From Microbaculum sp051390635 (GTDB taxonomy: Bacteria > Pseudomonadota > Alphaproteobacteria > Rhizobiales > Tepidamorphaceae): a stretch of DNA of 64,000 nt. This document shows positions 16,244 through 23,906 of the stretch, one piece after another. The notes beneath the pieces were generated by a model. That model did no database searches. It was given only the letters and a program-made list of their open reading frames with translations, and was not told where the DNA came from. The first letter of the stretch is position 1; each line of letters begins with the position of its first letter. The stretch spans positions 62,001 to 126,000 of the forward strand of contig NZ_JBPODT010000002.1 of assembly GCF_051390635.1 (NCBI RefSeq), read 5' to 3'. Position numbers and translations under genes: made by a program.

Positions 16244-17551
16244 ATGACCTTCGACCTGATTGTCAGAAACGCGACGTTGCCTGACGGGCGGACTGGCATC
16301 GACATCGCCTGCGAGCACGGCCGGATCGCCGCCGTCGAACCGAACATCGCGGCCGAAGCGGGCCGGGTGATCGACGCGAACGGGCAACTCGTTTCCCCGC
16401 CCTTCGTCGATCCACACTTCCACATGGACGCGACGCTGTCGCTTGGCATTCCCCGCATGAACCGGTCGGGAACCCTGCTCGAAGGCATCGCGCTGTGGGG
16501 CGAATTGAAGCCGCTGCTGACCCACGAGGCGGTGAAGGCGCGCGCGCTCAGATACTGCGATCTCGCGGTCAGCCAGGGCCTGCTGGCGATCCGCACCCAC
16601 GTCGATGTCTGCGACGACCGCCTCCTCGCCGTCGAGGCGCTGCTGGAGGTCAAGCAGGAGATAGCGCCGTATATCGACCTGCAGCTCTGCGCCTTTCCGC
16701 AGGACGGCTACTACCGGTCGCCGACGGCGGCGGAAAACCTGGAACGGGCGCTGGACTTAGGGGTAGACGTGGTCGGCGGTATTCCGCATTTCGAGCGCAC
16801 GATGGCCGACGGCGCGCGCTCCGTCACCGCGCTCTGCGAGATCGCCGAGAAACGCGGCCTGCTGGTCGACCTGCATTGCGACGAGACCGACGACCCGATG
16901 TCGCGCCACATCGAGACGCTTGCCTACGAGACGCAACGGCTCGGCCTGCACGGCAGGGTCAACGGTTCGCACCTCACGTCCATGCATTCGATGGACAACT
17001 ACTACGTCTCCAAGCTCCTGGCGCTGATGGCCGAAGCCCGCGTCTCGGCGATCCCCAATCCGCTCATCAACATCGTCATCCAGGGGCGCCACGACACCTA
17101 CCCGAAGCGCCGCGGCATGACCCGCGTACCGGAACTGCGCGCGCACGGCATCGAGGTCGCCTTCGGCCATGATTGCGTGATGGACCCGTGGTACTCGCTC
17201 GGCAACGCCGACATGCTCGAGGTCGCCGCCATGGGCCTGCACGTGGCGCAGATGACGAGCCGCGACGACATGCGCTGGTGTTTCGACCGGGTGACGAAGG
17301 GCGGCGCCGCGGTGATGCATCTCGACGGCTATGGCCTCGATGTCGGCTGCAACGCCGACATGGTGCTGCTGCAGGCAGCCGATCCCATCGAGGCGATCCG
17401 CCTGAAGGCGACCCGGCTCGCCGTTATCCGCCGCGGCACTGTGATCGCCGAGACCCCGGCCCGCGTGGCGACCCTCGACCTGCCTGGCCGCCCGGCAACC
17501 GTCGATCCGGCTGCCTATGCCCCGAAAGACGCGTCCGAAGACGCCGGCTGA
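16244..17551 (+). CDS. codA: Cytosine deaminase-type amidohydrolase
   Basis: This 435-residue metal-dependent amidohydrolase lines up closely with E. coli CodA. Metal ligands fall at H58 and H60 (PHFHMD), H211 (HCDETDD, with catalytic E214), H243 (GSHLTS) and D310 (FGHDCVMDPW), each three residues lower than the CodA numbering I recall. It should deaminate cytosine, or a related base such as isoguanine or creatinine-like compounds, to uracil and ammonia. Its place after a nucleobase importer and before PreT/PreA supports cytosine. The ATG at 16244 has only a weak Shine-Dalgarno. Confidence 0.87.
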   Translation: MTFDLIVRNATLPDGRTGIDIACEHGRIAAVEPNIAAEAGRVIDANGQLVSPPFVDPHFHMDATLSLGIPRMNRSGTLLEGIALWGELKPLLTHEAVKARALRYCDLAVSQGLLAIRTHVDVCDDRLLAVEALLEVKQEIAPYIDLQLCAFPQDGYYRSPTAAENLERALDLGVDVVGGIPHFERTMADGARSVTALCEIAEKRGLLVDLHCDETDDPMSRHIETLAYETQRLGLHGRVNGSHLTSMHSMDNYYVSKLLALMAEARVSAIPNPLINIVIQGRHDTYPKRRGMTRVPELRAHGIEVAFGHDCVMDPWYSLGNADMLEVAAMGLHVAQMTSRDDMRWCFDRVTKGGAAVMHLDGYGLDVGCNADMVLLQAADPIEAIRLKATRLAVIRRGTVIAETPARVATLDLPGRPATVDPAAYAPKDASEDAG

Positions 17552-17576
17552 GGTCGCGGGACGCAATTCAGTAAAT

Positions 17577-17604
17577 TTGACCGATTGATAAAAATTTTGA
17601 TCGG
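17577..17604. promoter_or_regulatory. Candidate RutR-like box and inverted repeat upstream of preT
   Basis: TTGACCGATTGATAAA at 17577-17592 matches 11 of the 14 fixed positions of the RutR consensus TTGACCANNTGGTCAA by my count, with a perfect left half. It also overlaps an inverted repeat CCGAT (17581-17585) / ATCGG (17600-17604). The region is a sharp AT-rich island in the 176-bp gap before preT, so it is the likely promoter/operator of the dihydropyrimidine dehydrogenase genes. Confidence 0.45.
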
Positions 17605-17727
17605 GTGAATAATCCTGTCAGGCTACGTGTCGAGTGGCCGGCGAATTTCGTGTGTGCGGTGGTGTCCAACCGCTGCCGCGCTGGGGCCGAAGGCGTCGAC
17701 CACTGACCTGAAGGAGGAGAGACGGGT

Positions 17728-19077
17728 ATGGCACCCAAGCCGATGTCCGGGGAACCCGATATCGCCGCCGGCCGACTCACGGCCGAGGACTACAAGCGCA
17801 ATTTCTCTGATCTGCACCCGCCGTTGACCCGGCACGAAGCGACGGTCGAGGCCGACCGTTGCTTCTTCTGCTACGACGCGCCGTGCATGATCGCCTGTCC
17901 GACGTCGATCGACATCCCGCTGTTCATCCGCGAGATATCGACCGGCAATCCGGACGGCGCGGCCAAGACCATCTTCGCCCAGAACATCCTCGGTGGCATG
18001 TGTGCCCGCGTCTGCCCGACAGAGACGCTGTGCGAGGAGGCCTGTGTTCGCATGGAAGGCGAGGGCAAGCCGGTCAAGATCGGCATCCTTCAGCGCTACG
18101 CCACCGACCATTTCATGGAGGCGGGCGAAACGCTCTACGAGCGCGCCGCCGAGACCGGCAAGACGGTTGCCGTCGTCGGCGGTGGTCCGGCCGGGCTCGC
18201 CTGCGCCCATGCGCTCGCCCGCAACGGCCACTCGGTGACGGTCTTCGAGGCACGGGAGAAGCTCGGCGGCCTCGATGAATACGGCATCGCCGCCTACAAG
18301 ACCGTCGACGATTTCGCCCGCAAGGAGGTCGACTTCGTGCTCTCGATCGGTGGCGTCACCATCGAGACCGGCAAGGCGCTCGGCCGGGATATCGCGCTTG
18401 CCGACCTGCGGTCGAAATACGACGCCGTCTTTCTCGGCATCGGCCTTGGCGGCGTCAATGCGCTCAGGGCCGAAGGCGAGGATCTCGACGGGGTCCACGA
18501 CGCGGTCGACTATATCGCCGAGCTGCGCCAGGCCGATGATCTCTCCGCGCTGCCGATCGGCCGGCGTGTCGTCGTCATCGGCGGTGGCATGACGGCCATC
18601 GACATGGCGGTCCAGGCCCGCCATCTCGGCGCCGAGGATGTGACCATTGCCTATCGCCGCGGCGCCGAGCAGATGGGCGCCAGCGGCTTCGAGCAGGAAC
18701 TGGCCCAGGTCAACGGCGTGCGGATCCTGTACTGGGTGAAGCCGAACGCGGTGACCGGCGACGACGGCCACGCGACCGGAATCGAGCTGGAGCGCACCCG
18801 CCTCGACGGATCAAGGGTCGTCGGCACCGGCGAGACGATCCACCTGCCGGCCGATATGGTGTTCAAGGCGATAGGCCAGACCCTGGTCGAGGGTCCGCTT
18901 GGCGGAGAGCTGAAGATCGACGGCGGCAAGATCGTCGTCGACGACGAGGGCCGCACATCGCTCGACGGCGTGTGGGCCGGCGGCGACTGCGTTGCCGGCG
19001 GCGAGGACCTCACGGTCCAGGCCGTCGCGCATGGCCGGGACGCGGCCGCGAGCATTCACCGGGCGCTCGGCGCCTGA
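17728..19077 (+). CDS. preT: Dihydropyrimidine dehydrogenase, NAD(P)-binding/FAD subunit PreT
   Basis: This 449-residue flavoprotein has two Fe-S cysteine sets at the N-terminus (CFFCYDAPCMIACPTSID, then CARVCPTETLCEEACV), an FAD dinucleotide fold (VAVVGGGPAGLACAHAL) and an NAD(P) fold (VVVIGGGMTAIDMAV). This is the GltD-like architecture of the N-terminal half of eukaryotic DPD. It passes electrons from NAD(P)H to PreA, which reduces uracil or thymine. AAGGAGGAGA precedes the ATG. The partner gene starts 36 bp downstream. Confidence 0.93.
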   Translation: MAPKPMSGEPDIAAGRLTAEDYKRNFSDLHPPLTRHEATVEADRCFFCYDAPCMIACPTSIDIPLFIREISTGNPDGAAKTIFAQNILGGMCARVCPTETLCEEACVRMEGEGKPVKIGILQRYATDHFMEAGETLYERAAETGKTVAVVGGGPAGLACAHALARNGHSVTVFEAREKLGGLDEYGIAAYKTVDDFARKEVDFVLSIGGVTIETGKALGRDIALADLRSKYDAVFLGIGLGGVNALRAEGEDLDGVHDAVDYIAELRQADDLSALPIGRRVVVIGGGMTAIDMAVQARHLGAEDVTIAYRRGAEQMGASGFEQELAQVNGVRILYWVKPNAVTGDDGHATGIELERTRLDGSRVVGTGETIHLPADMVFKAIGQTLVEGPLGGELKIDGGKIVVDDEGRTSLDGVWAGGDCVAGGEDLTVQAVAHGRDAAASIHRALGA

Positions 19078-19113
19078 TGGGCCATGGCCTGTTGAAGGCT
19101 GGAGGAGGAGACA

Positions 19114-20421
19114 ATGGCCGACCTTCGTTCTGAATTTCTGGGAATCAAGTCGCCCAATCCGTTCTGGCTGGCCTCCGCGCCGCCGACCGACAAGGAATAC
19201 AACGTCGTGCGCGCCTTCAAGGAGGGCTGGGGCGGCGTCGTCTGGAAGACGCTCGGCGAGGACCCGCCGATCGTCAACGTCAACGGGCCGCGCTACGGCG
19301 CCGTCCACGGACCGGACCGCCGGCTGCTCGGCCTCAACAATATCGAGCTAATCACCGACCGGCCGCTGGACGTGAACCTTCGCGAGATCAAGACGGTGAA
19401 GCGCGATTGGCCGGACCGCGCCCTCGTCGTCTCGCTGATGGTGCCCTGCGAGGAGAAGAACTGGGCCGATATCCTCAAGCGGGTCGAGGAGACCGGGGCC
19501 GACGGCGTCGAGCTCAATTTCGGCTGCCCGCACGGCATGTCCGAGCGCGGCATGGGCTCGGCGGTGGGCCAGGTGCCCGAATACATCGAGATGGTGGCGC
19601 GCTGGTGCAAGGCGCACACGCGCATGCCCGTCATCGTCAAGCTGACGCCGAACATCACCGACATCCGCTATCCCGCCCGCGCCGCCAAGGCCGGCGGGGC
19701 GGACGCGGTTTCGCTGATCAACACCATAAACTCGATCATCGGCGTCAATCTCGACAACTTCGCGCCGATCCCCGAGATCGACGGCAAGGGCAGCCACGGC
19801 GGCTATTGCGGCCCCGCCGTCAAGCCGATCGCGCTCAACATGGTCGCCGAGATCGCCCGCGATTCCGAGACGTCGGACATGCCGATTTCGGCCATCGGCG
19901 GCATCACCACCTGGCGCGACTGCGCCGAGTTCCTGGCGCTCGGCGCCTCCAACCTGCAGGTCTGCACGGCGGCGATGACCTACGGCTTCAAGGTCGTCAA
20001 GGAGATGATCTCGGGTCTGAGCGACTGGATGGACGAGAAGGGCTTTACCTCGATCGACCAGATCGTCGGGCGTTCGGTCCCCAATATCGAGGCCTGGCAG
20101 TACCTGAACCTGAACTACGTCACCAAGGCCAGGATCGACCAGGATCTCTGCATCAAGTGCGGCCGCTGCCACATCGTCTGCGAGGATACCTCGCACCAGG
20201 CGATCACGCACACGGTCGACGGCGTGCGCCGGTTCGAGGTGATCGACGAGGAATGCGTCGGCTGCAATCTCTGTGTCAACGTCTGCCCCATCGAGAACTG
20301 CATCACCATGGAGCAGATCCACGGGGTCGACCCGCGGACCGGCAAGCCGATCCCCGACGAGTACGGCAACTGGACGGCGCATCCCAACAACCCGATGCGG
20401 GTGCAGGACGCCGCGGAGTAG
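19114..20421 (+). CDS. preA: Dihydropyrimidine dehydrogenase, pyrimidine-reducing subunit PreA
   Basis: This 435-residue protein has an FMN TIM-barrel (ELNFGCPHGMSERGMGSAVG, VKLTPNITDIRYPARAAKAG, ISAIGGITTW) followed by two 4Fe-4S motifs, CIKCGRCHIVCED near residue 347 and CVGCNLCVNVCPIENC near 385. With PreT it reduces uracil and thymine to the 5,6-dihydro forms. At the position of the mammalian DPD active-site cysteine (in GLACGQ) this protein has V151 (GSAVGQ), which I believe is common in bacterial PreA but could not check. GGAGGAGG precedes the ATG. Confidence 0.93.
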   Translation: MADLRSEFLGIKSPNPFWLASAPPTDKEYNVVRAFKEGWGGVVWKTLGEDPPIVNVNGPRYGAVHGPDRRLLGLNNIELITDRPLDVNLREIKTVKRDWPDRALVVSLMVPCEEKNWADILKRVEETGADGVELNFGCPHGMSERGMGSAVGQVPEYIEMVARWCKAHTRMPVIVKLTPNITDIRYPARAAKAGGADAVSLINTINSIIGVNLDNFAPIPEIDGKGSHGGYCGPAVKPIALNMVAEIARDSETSDMPISAIGGITTWRDCAEFLALGASNLQVCTAAMTYGFKVVKEMISGLSDWMDEKGFTSIDQIVGRSVPNIEAWQYLNLNYVTKARIDQDLCIKCGRCHIVCEDTSHQAITHTVDGVRRFEVIDEECVGCNLCVNVCPIENCITMEQIHGVDPRTGKPIPDEYGNWTAHPNNPMRVQDAAE

Positions 20422-20433
20422 CGAACCAGCACG

Positions 20434-20460
20434 TCATGCCCGGGCTGGCCCCGGGCATGA
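20434..20460. repeat. Palindromic element after preA (terminator-like)
   Basis: A perfect 11-bp inverted repeat, TCATGCCCGGG at 20434-20444 and CCCGGGCATGA at 20450-20460, has a 5-base loop. It begins 13 bp after the preA stop and shares the GTCATG.CCGGG core with the other dispersed elements of this window. There is no T tract, so intrinsic termination is uncertain. Confidence 0.8.
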
Positions 20461-20574
20461 TTGTTCAAGACAAATATCGAAGACACGGGGGCAATCCCGT
20501 GTTTTCCTTGACCGGACGTCGTCTCGTGCCGTTGCGGATCGGTTCCGTGGCGCAGCATCCCGTTCGGGTACCCC

Positions 20575-21177
20575 GTGCCGTCGATTTCCGCCGTCATCGC
20601 GATGCTGGTCGCAGCCGTTCTGCTGATGGGCAGTCCAGGCCCGGCCACCATGAGCCTTGCCGCCTCTGGGGCCGCGTTCGGCATTCGCCCCGTCGTGCCT
20701 TACCTGTGCGGGATCTGTATCGGCACCGCCGGCGTGCTCCTGATCGTCGCGACCGGCGTCACCGGGCTCGCTCTCTCGATGCCGGGCGTCACGTCGCTGA
20801 TCGTCGCGGTGGCGGGCGCCTATATCCTTTTTCTAGCCTGGAAGATCGCCACCGCCCCGCCGCCGACGCAGGCCGCACACGATGACGAGGCGCCGTCCAT
20901 CTTCGGCGGCCTTCTGCTGGCGATCGCGAATCCGAAAGCCTACGCCGCCATCGGCGCTGTCTATTCGAGCAGTGTGCTCCTGGACGGCAGGCTGCTTGAG
21001 GATGCGGTCGTCAAGGTCGCGTTGCTCTCATTCGTCATCGTCGCCGCCAACTCGGTCTGGCTGTTGTTCGGTGCCGGGCTTGCCGGACTCCTGCGCCGGC
21101 CGAAAGCCGGACGCGTGCTCAATCTTGTCTTCGCCGGATTGTTGGTCGCCTCGTTTGCCCTGTCGGTCCTGCTTTGA
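20575..21177 (+). CDS. LysE/RhtB-family exporter
   Basis: This 200-residue membrane protein has about six hydrophobic helices and the family signature LLMGSPGPATMSLAASGAAFG near the N-terminus, plus AIANPKAYAAIGAVYSS in the middle. LysE-family proteins export amino acids or related small molecules. The GTG at 20575 is the only start that keeps the first helix. The Shine-Dalgarno is weak. Its place between preA and a GST gene suggests export of a pathway by-product such as beta-alanine, but nothing in the sequence proves that. Confidence 0.82.
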   Translation: MPSISAVIAMLVAAVLLMGSPGPATMSLAASGAAFGIRPVVPYLCGICIGTAGVLLIVATGVTGLALSMPGVTSLIVAVAGAYILFLAWKIATAPPPTQAAHDDEAPSIFGGLLLAIANPKAYAAIGAVYSSSVLLDGRLLEDAVVKVALLSFVIVAANSVWLLFGAGLAGLLRRPKAGRVLNLVFAGLLVASFALSVLL

Positions 21178-21251
21178 CGTCGGGCCAATGTTCTTGAAAT
21201 GTTCACGGTGCGGCGGTAGGGTGCGCTTCCCTCTCACAGGAGCGTATCCCG

Positions 21252-21851
21252 ATGAAGCTGTATGGCGCGCCGCACACGCGGTCGGTCCAGGCCGTTTGGA
21301 TGTTGGAGGAATGCGGCGCGCGCTACGAGCGGGTGCTGGTCGACATCCGGGGCGGCGCACAGCACACGCCCGAGTATCACGCGATCAACCCGATGGAGAA
21401 GGTGCCGGCACTTGTCGACGGCGAAGCCCGCATTGCCGAAACCGGGGCGATCTGCGCCTATCTTGCCGACCGATTTCCCGAGGCCGAGCTGGCTCCGAGG
21501 ATCCACGATCCCGAGCGCGGCCGATATCTGCAGTGGCTGTTCTTTTCCGGAAGTTGCGTCGAGCCTTCCTTCATGGAGAAGGTTCTCGGGATCGACGTGA
21601 ATCCCTCACAGGCCGGCTGGGGCAATTACGCGAAGGTTCTCGACGTGCTGGAGGAAGGAGTTGGTGAAGGTCCTTGGCTGCTCGGCGACCGCTTCACGGC
21701 GGCTGATGTCGTGATCGGTTCCGGCCTCTACTTCGGAATGCGGCTGTTTGACCTGATCGCACCGCGACCGGCCTTCGACGCGTATGTCGACCGTTGCATT
21801 GCACGCCCCGCCTTTGTCAGGGCACAGGAACTGGCGGAGGATTGGACGTAG
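21252..21851 (+). CDS. Glutathione S-transferase family protein
   Basis: This 199-residue protein has a thioredoxin-fold N-terminal domain (KLYGAPHTRSVQAVWMLEE; NPMEKVPALVDGE; ETGAICAYLADRFP) and an all-helical C-terminal domain (GPWLLGDRFTAADVVIGSGL). The glutathione-contact motif E-T/S-x-A-I is present. Substrate is unknown. AGGAG lies 8 bp before the ATG. The 134 bp to the next gene on the other strand contain no recognisable feature. Confidence 0.88.
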   Translation: MKLYGAPHTRSVQAVWMLEECGARYERVLVDIRGGAQHTPEYHAINPMEKVPALVDGEARIAETGAICAYLADRFPEAELAPRIHDPERGRYLQWLFFSGSCVEPSFMEKVLGIDVNPSQAGWGNYAKVLDVLEEGVGEGPWLLGDRFTAADVVIGSGLYFGMRLFDLIAPRPAFDAYVDRCIARPAFVRAQELAEDWT

Positions 21852-21985
21852 GGGGGAAGAGACCCGCCCGTTTCACGGCAATCGGGATCCGCGAATAGGT
21901 CTGTCAGTTCCGGCCCGGCTGCCGCCGAAGCAGCGCAGCCCGGCCACCTTACTTGCCGCTCCCCACGTTAGGGGCGCCGGCCGCA

Positions 21986-22624
21986 CTAGCGTGGCCTCAA
22001 GCCATCGCAGAAGATGGTCAGGACGGTCTTCTCTGCCGCCAGGGTCGGATCGCCGTTGGCGGCGTCGCCAAGCACGGCGCGCACCTGAACGTCGAAATCG
22101 GCGTAGTGCTGGGTCGTTGCCCAGATCATGAAAATGAGATGGACCGGATCGACCGGCGTGATCCGACCTTCGCCAACCCAGCGACGGATCACCTTTGCCT
22201 TGGCGTCGACCAGATCCTTCAGCGGGCCGCGCAGAAACTCGCCGATCGCCGGTGCGCCGTGCAGGATCTCGTTGCTGAACAGCCGTGACTCCCGCGGCAT
22301 GTCGCGTGCCATCCGCAGCTTGAGGCGGATGTACTTCGAGATTTCCTCGATGGGATCACCGTCCGCGTCGAGATGCTCCAGCGGCTCGAGCCAGGTCGCC
22401 AGCGTCGCCTCAAGGACGGCGCGGTAGATGTCTTCCTTGCGCCGGAAATAGTAGAGCAGGTTCGGCTTCGACATGCCGGCCTTCTCGGCGATCTGGTCGA
22501 TTGTCGCGCCGCGATAGCCGTAGGACGAGAACGCGTCCAGCGCCGCGTCCAGGATGATATTGCGGTTGATCGCCTGAATCCGCGTCCGCGGCTTCTTGCG
22601 CTGATTGGGGGCCGGGGCGTTCAT
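21986..22624 (-). CDS. rutR: RutR-like TetR-family regulator of pyrimidine use
   Basis: This 212-residue TetR-family protein is strongly RutR-like across its length. The helix-turn-helix reads GATIDQIAEKAGMSKPNLLYYF, close to the E. coli RutR recognition helix SKTNLLYYF. The effector domain contains EYIRLKLR-like helices, VDPVHLIFMIWATTQHYADF, and a C-terminal DGLRPR. RutR binds TTGACCA-type palindromes and releases them on uracil or thymine. The ATG at 22624 is chosen because GGAG lies 9 bp upstream and conserved sequence begins soon after; a start at 22720 would add 32 low-complexity residues. A second paralogue follows at 22892. Confidence 0.87.
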   Translation of the reverse strand: MNAPAPNQRKKPRTRIQAINRNIILDAALDAFSSYGYRGATIDQIAEKAGMSKPNLLYYFRRKEDIYRAVLEATLATWLEPLEHLDADGDPIEEISKYIRLKLRMARDMPRESRLFSNEILHGAPAIGEFLRGPLKDLVDAKAKVIRRWVGEGRITPVDPVHLIFMIWATTQHYADFDVQVRAVLGDAANGDPTLAAEKTVLTIFCDGLRPR

Positions 22625-22891
22625 TCGCCCGTCTCCGCCCGCGCCTGCATCGCGTTCCTCCTGGCCTCTGGTCGTCTTGCCCCGGCACGTTTTGGCGCCG
22701 CGAATTCCTGCTCCGCTCATGATGTCGCGCGCGTATCGATCCTAGCCGATGATCTGCGGGCGCGGGACGCCGAATTGGCGGGCGCGCACCGGGCAACCCG
22801 GGCAACGACAGTCTGGCGATCAAGCATATCCGAGTCTCTCGCGTCTTGCTCGGGCCTGGCCGGAATCTCGGAGCTCCGACCCGCCAGAGGC

Positions 22892-23599
22892 TCACGCCAG
22901 CGAGCGGATTGCCGGCTGCTTGGTTGCCTGGGAGGATGCCCCGATACCGCGCAGGATGATCTCGACGACGTTGCGCTTGGCCTCTTCGAACTGTGCGTCC
23001 GATAGCGGTTCGCCGTCGTTCAGCGTGGCGATCTGATGGCCGAAGTCGGCATAGTGCTGGGTCGTCGCCCAGATCATGTAGAGCAGGTATTCCGGGTTGA
23101 TCGGCGCGATCTTTCCCTCGGCGATCCAGCGCCGGATCACGGCGGCGCGGGAGTCGGTCCAGTCGCGCAGCGTCGTCTCCAGATAGTCCTGGATGACCGG
23201 CGCCTTGTGGATGATCTCGTTGGCCCACACCTTCGAGCCCATAGGATGGGCACGCGAGATGTCCATCTTCTCGTTGATGTAGCGGGTCAGCGCCTCCACC
23301 GGGTCGTCGCTTTCGTCGAACGAGTTGGCCGACTTGAGCCAGATGTTGAAAATGTCGTCGACCACGCGGCGGTAGAGCGCGAGCTTGGTGGGGAAGTAGT
23401 AGTGCAGGTTTGCCTTGGGGAGACCGGCGCGCTCGGCGATCATCGCCGTGGTGGCGCCCTTGAAGCCGTATTCGGCGAAGACTTCCTCGGCGGCCTTCAG
23501 GATCGCGGCCTCGTTTTCCTGCCGGATTCCGGTCCTGCCATCCTGCCGAGCTCCGGTCGCTCCGCGTGCCGCTTCGCTGGGCATCCGCACCGTCCCCAA
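22892..23599 (-). CDS. Second RutR-like TetR-family regulator
   Basis: This 235-residue paralogue of the preceding regulator has the helix-turn-helix GATTAMIAERAGLPKANLHYYF and the same effector-domain block (INPEYLLYMIWATTQHYADF). The recognition helix differs from RutR at several contacts. It is transcribed away from mmsA, and the 307-bp gap between the two starts holds two TTGACCA-type palindromes 16 and 51 bp upstream of its start codon. It probably represses itself and the mmsA-hyuC-hydA operon in response to a pyrimidine catabolite. The ATG at 23599 lacks a strong Shine-Dalgarno; a downstream start is possible because the first 20 residues are Arg/Ala/Gly-rich. Confidence 0.87.
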   Translation of the reverse strand: MGTVRMPSEAARGATGARQDGRTGIRQENEAAILKAAEEVFAEYGFKGATTAMIAERAGLPKANLHYYFPTKLALYRRVVDDIFNIWLKSANSFDESDDPVEALTRYINEKMDISRAHPMGSKVWANEIIHKAPVIQDYLETTLRDWTDSRAAVIRRWIAEGKIAPINPEYLLYMIWATTQHYADFGHQIATLNDGEPLSDAQFEEAKRNVVEIILRGIGASSQATKQPAIRSLA

Positions 23600-23614
23600 G
23601 CCTGATTTTTTGCC

Positions 23615-23630
23615 TTGACCAAATGGTCAA
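23615..23630. promoter_or_regulatory. RutR-type operator, site 1
   Basis: TTGACCAAATGGTCAA matches the RutR consensus TTGACCANNTGGTCAA at all 14 fixed positions. It lies 16 bp upstream of the second TetR gene and about 280 bp upstream of mmsA. Either RutR-like protein encoded here may bind it. Confidence 0.85.
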
Positions 23631-23649
23631 GTCATCCTAGCGTTTGAAC

Positions 23650-23665
23650 CTGACCATTTAGTCAA
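23650..23665. promoter_or_regulatory. RutR-type operator, site 2 (imperfect)
   Basis: CTGACCATTTAGTCAA matches 12 of 14 fixed positions of the RutR consensus. Its centre is 35 bp from that of site 1. It sits in an AT-rich stretch likely to hold the mmsA promoter. The remainder of the gap to mmsA (23666-23906) shows no other feature. Confidence 0.7.
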
Positions 23666-23906
23666 CTTTGGCAGATTCAATGCGGAATGGCAATAAAACC
23701 GTTCGGATCGCCAAGAAGACGGTCAATAAGAAGGGGGAAATCTCTGGTAATTCGCTTGTTCCGGCTTCGCGCTTGAGAGGCGCATGACCGGAAAGGCCGG
23801 TTCAGCGGGGCCGGGCCGATTGCGGTCTGCCCACGCCGGCAAAGTAAGGCGAGTACCGGAATTCTCCCGCCGGATAGGTCAGGCCGGACAGGTGAGGGAG
23901 GAGTCC

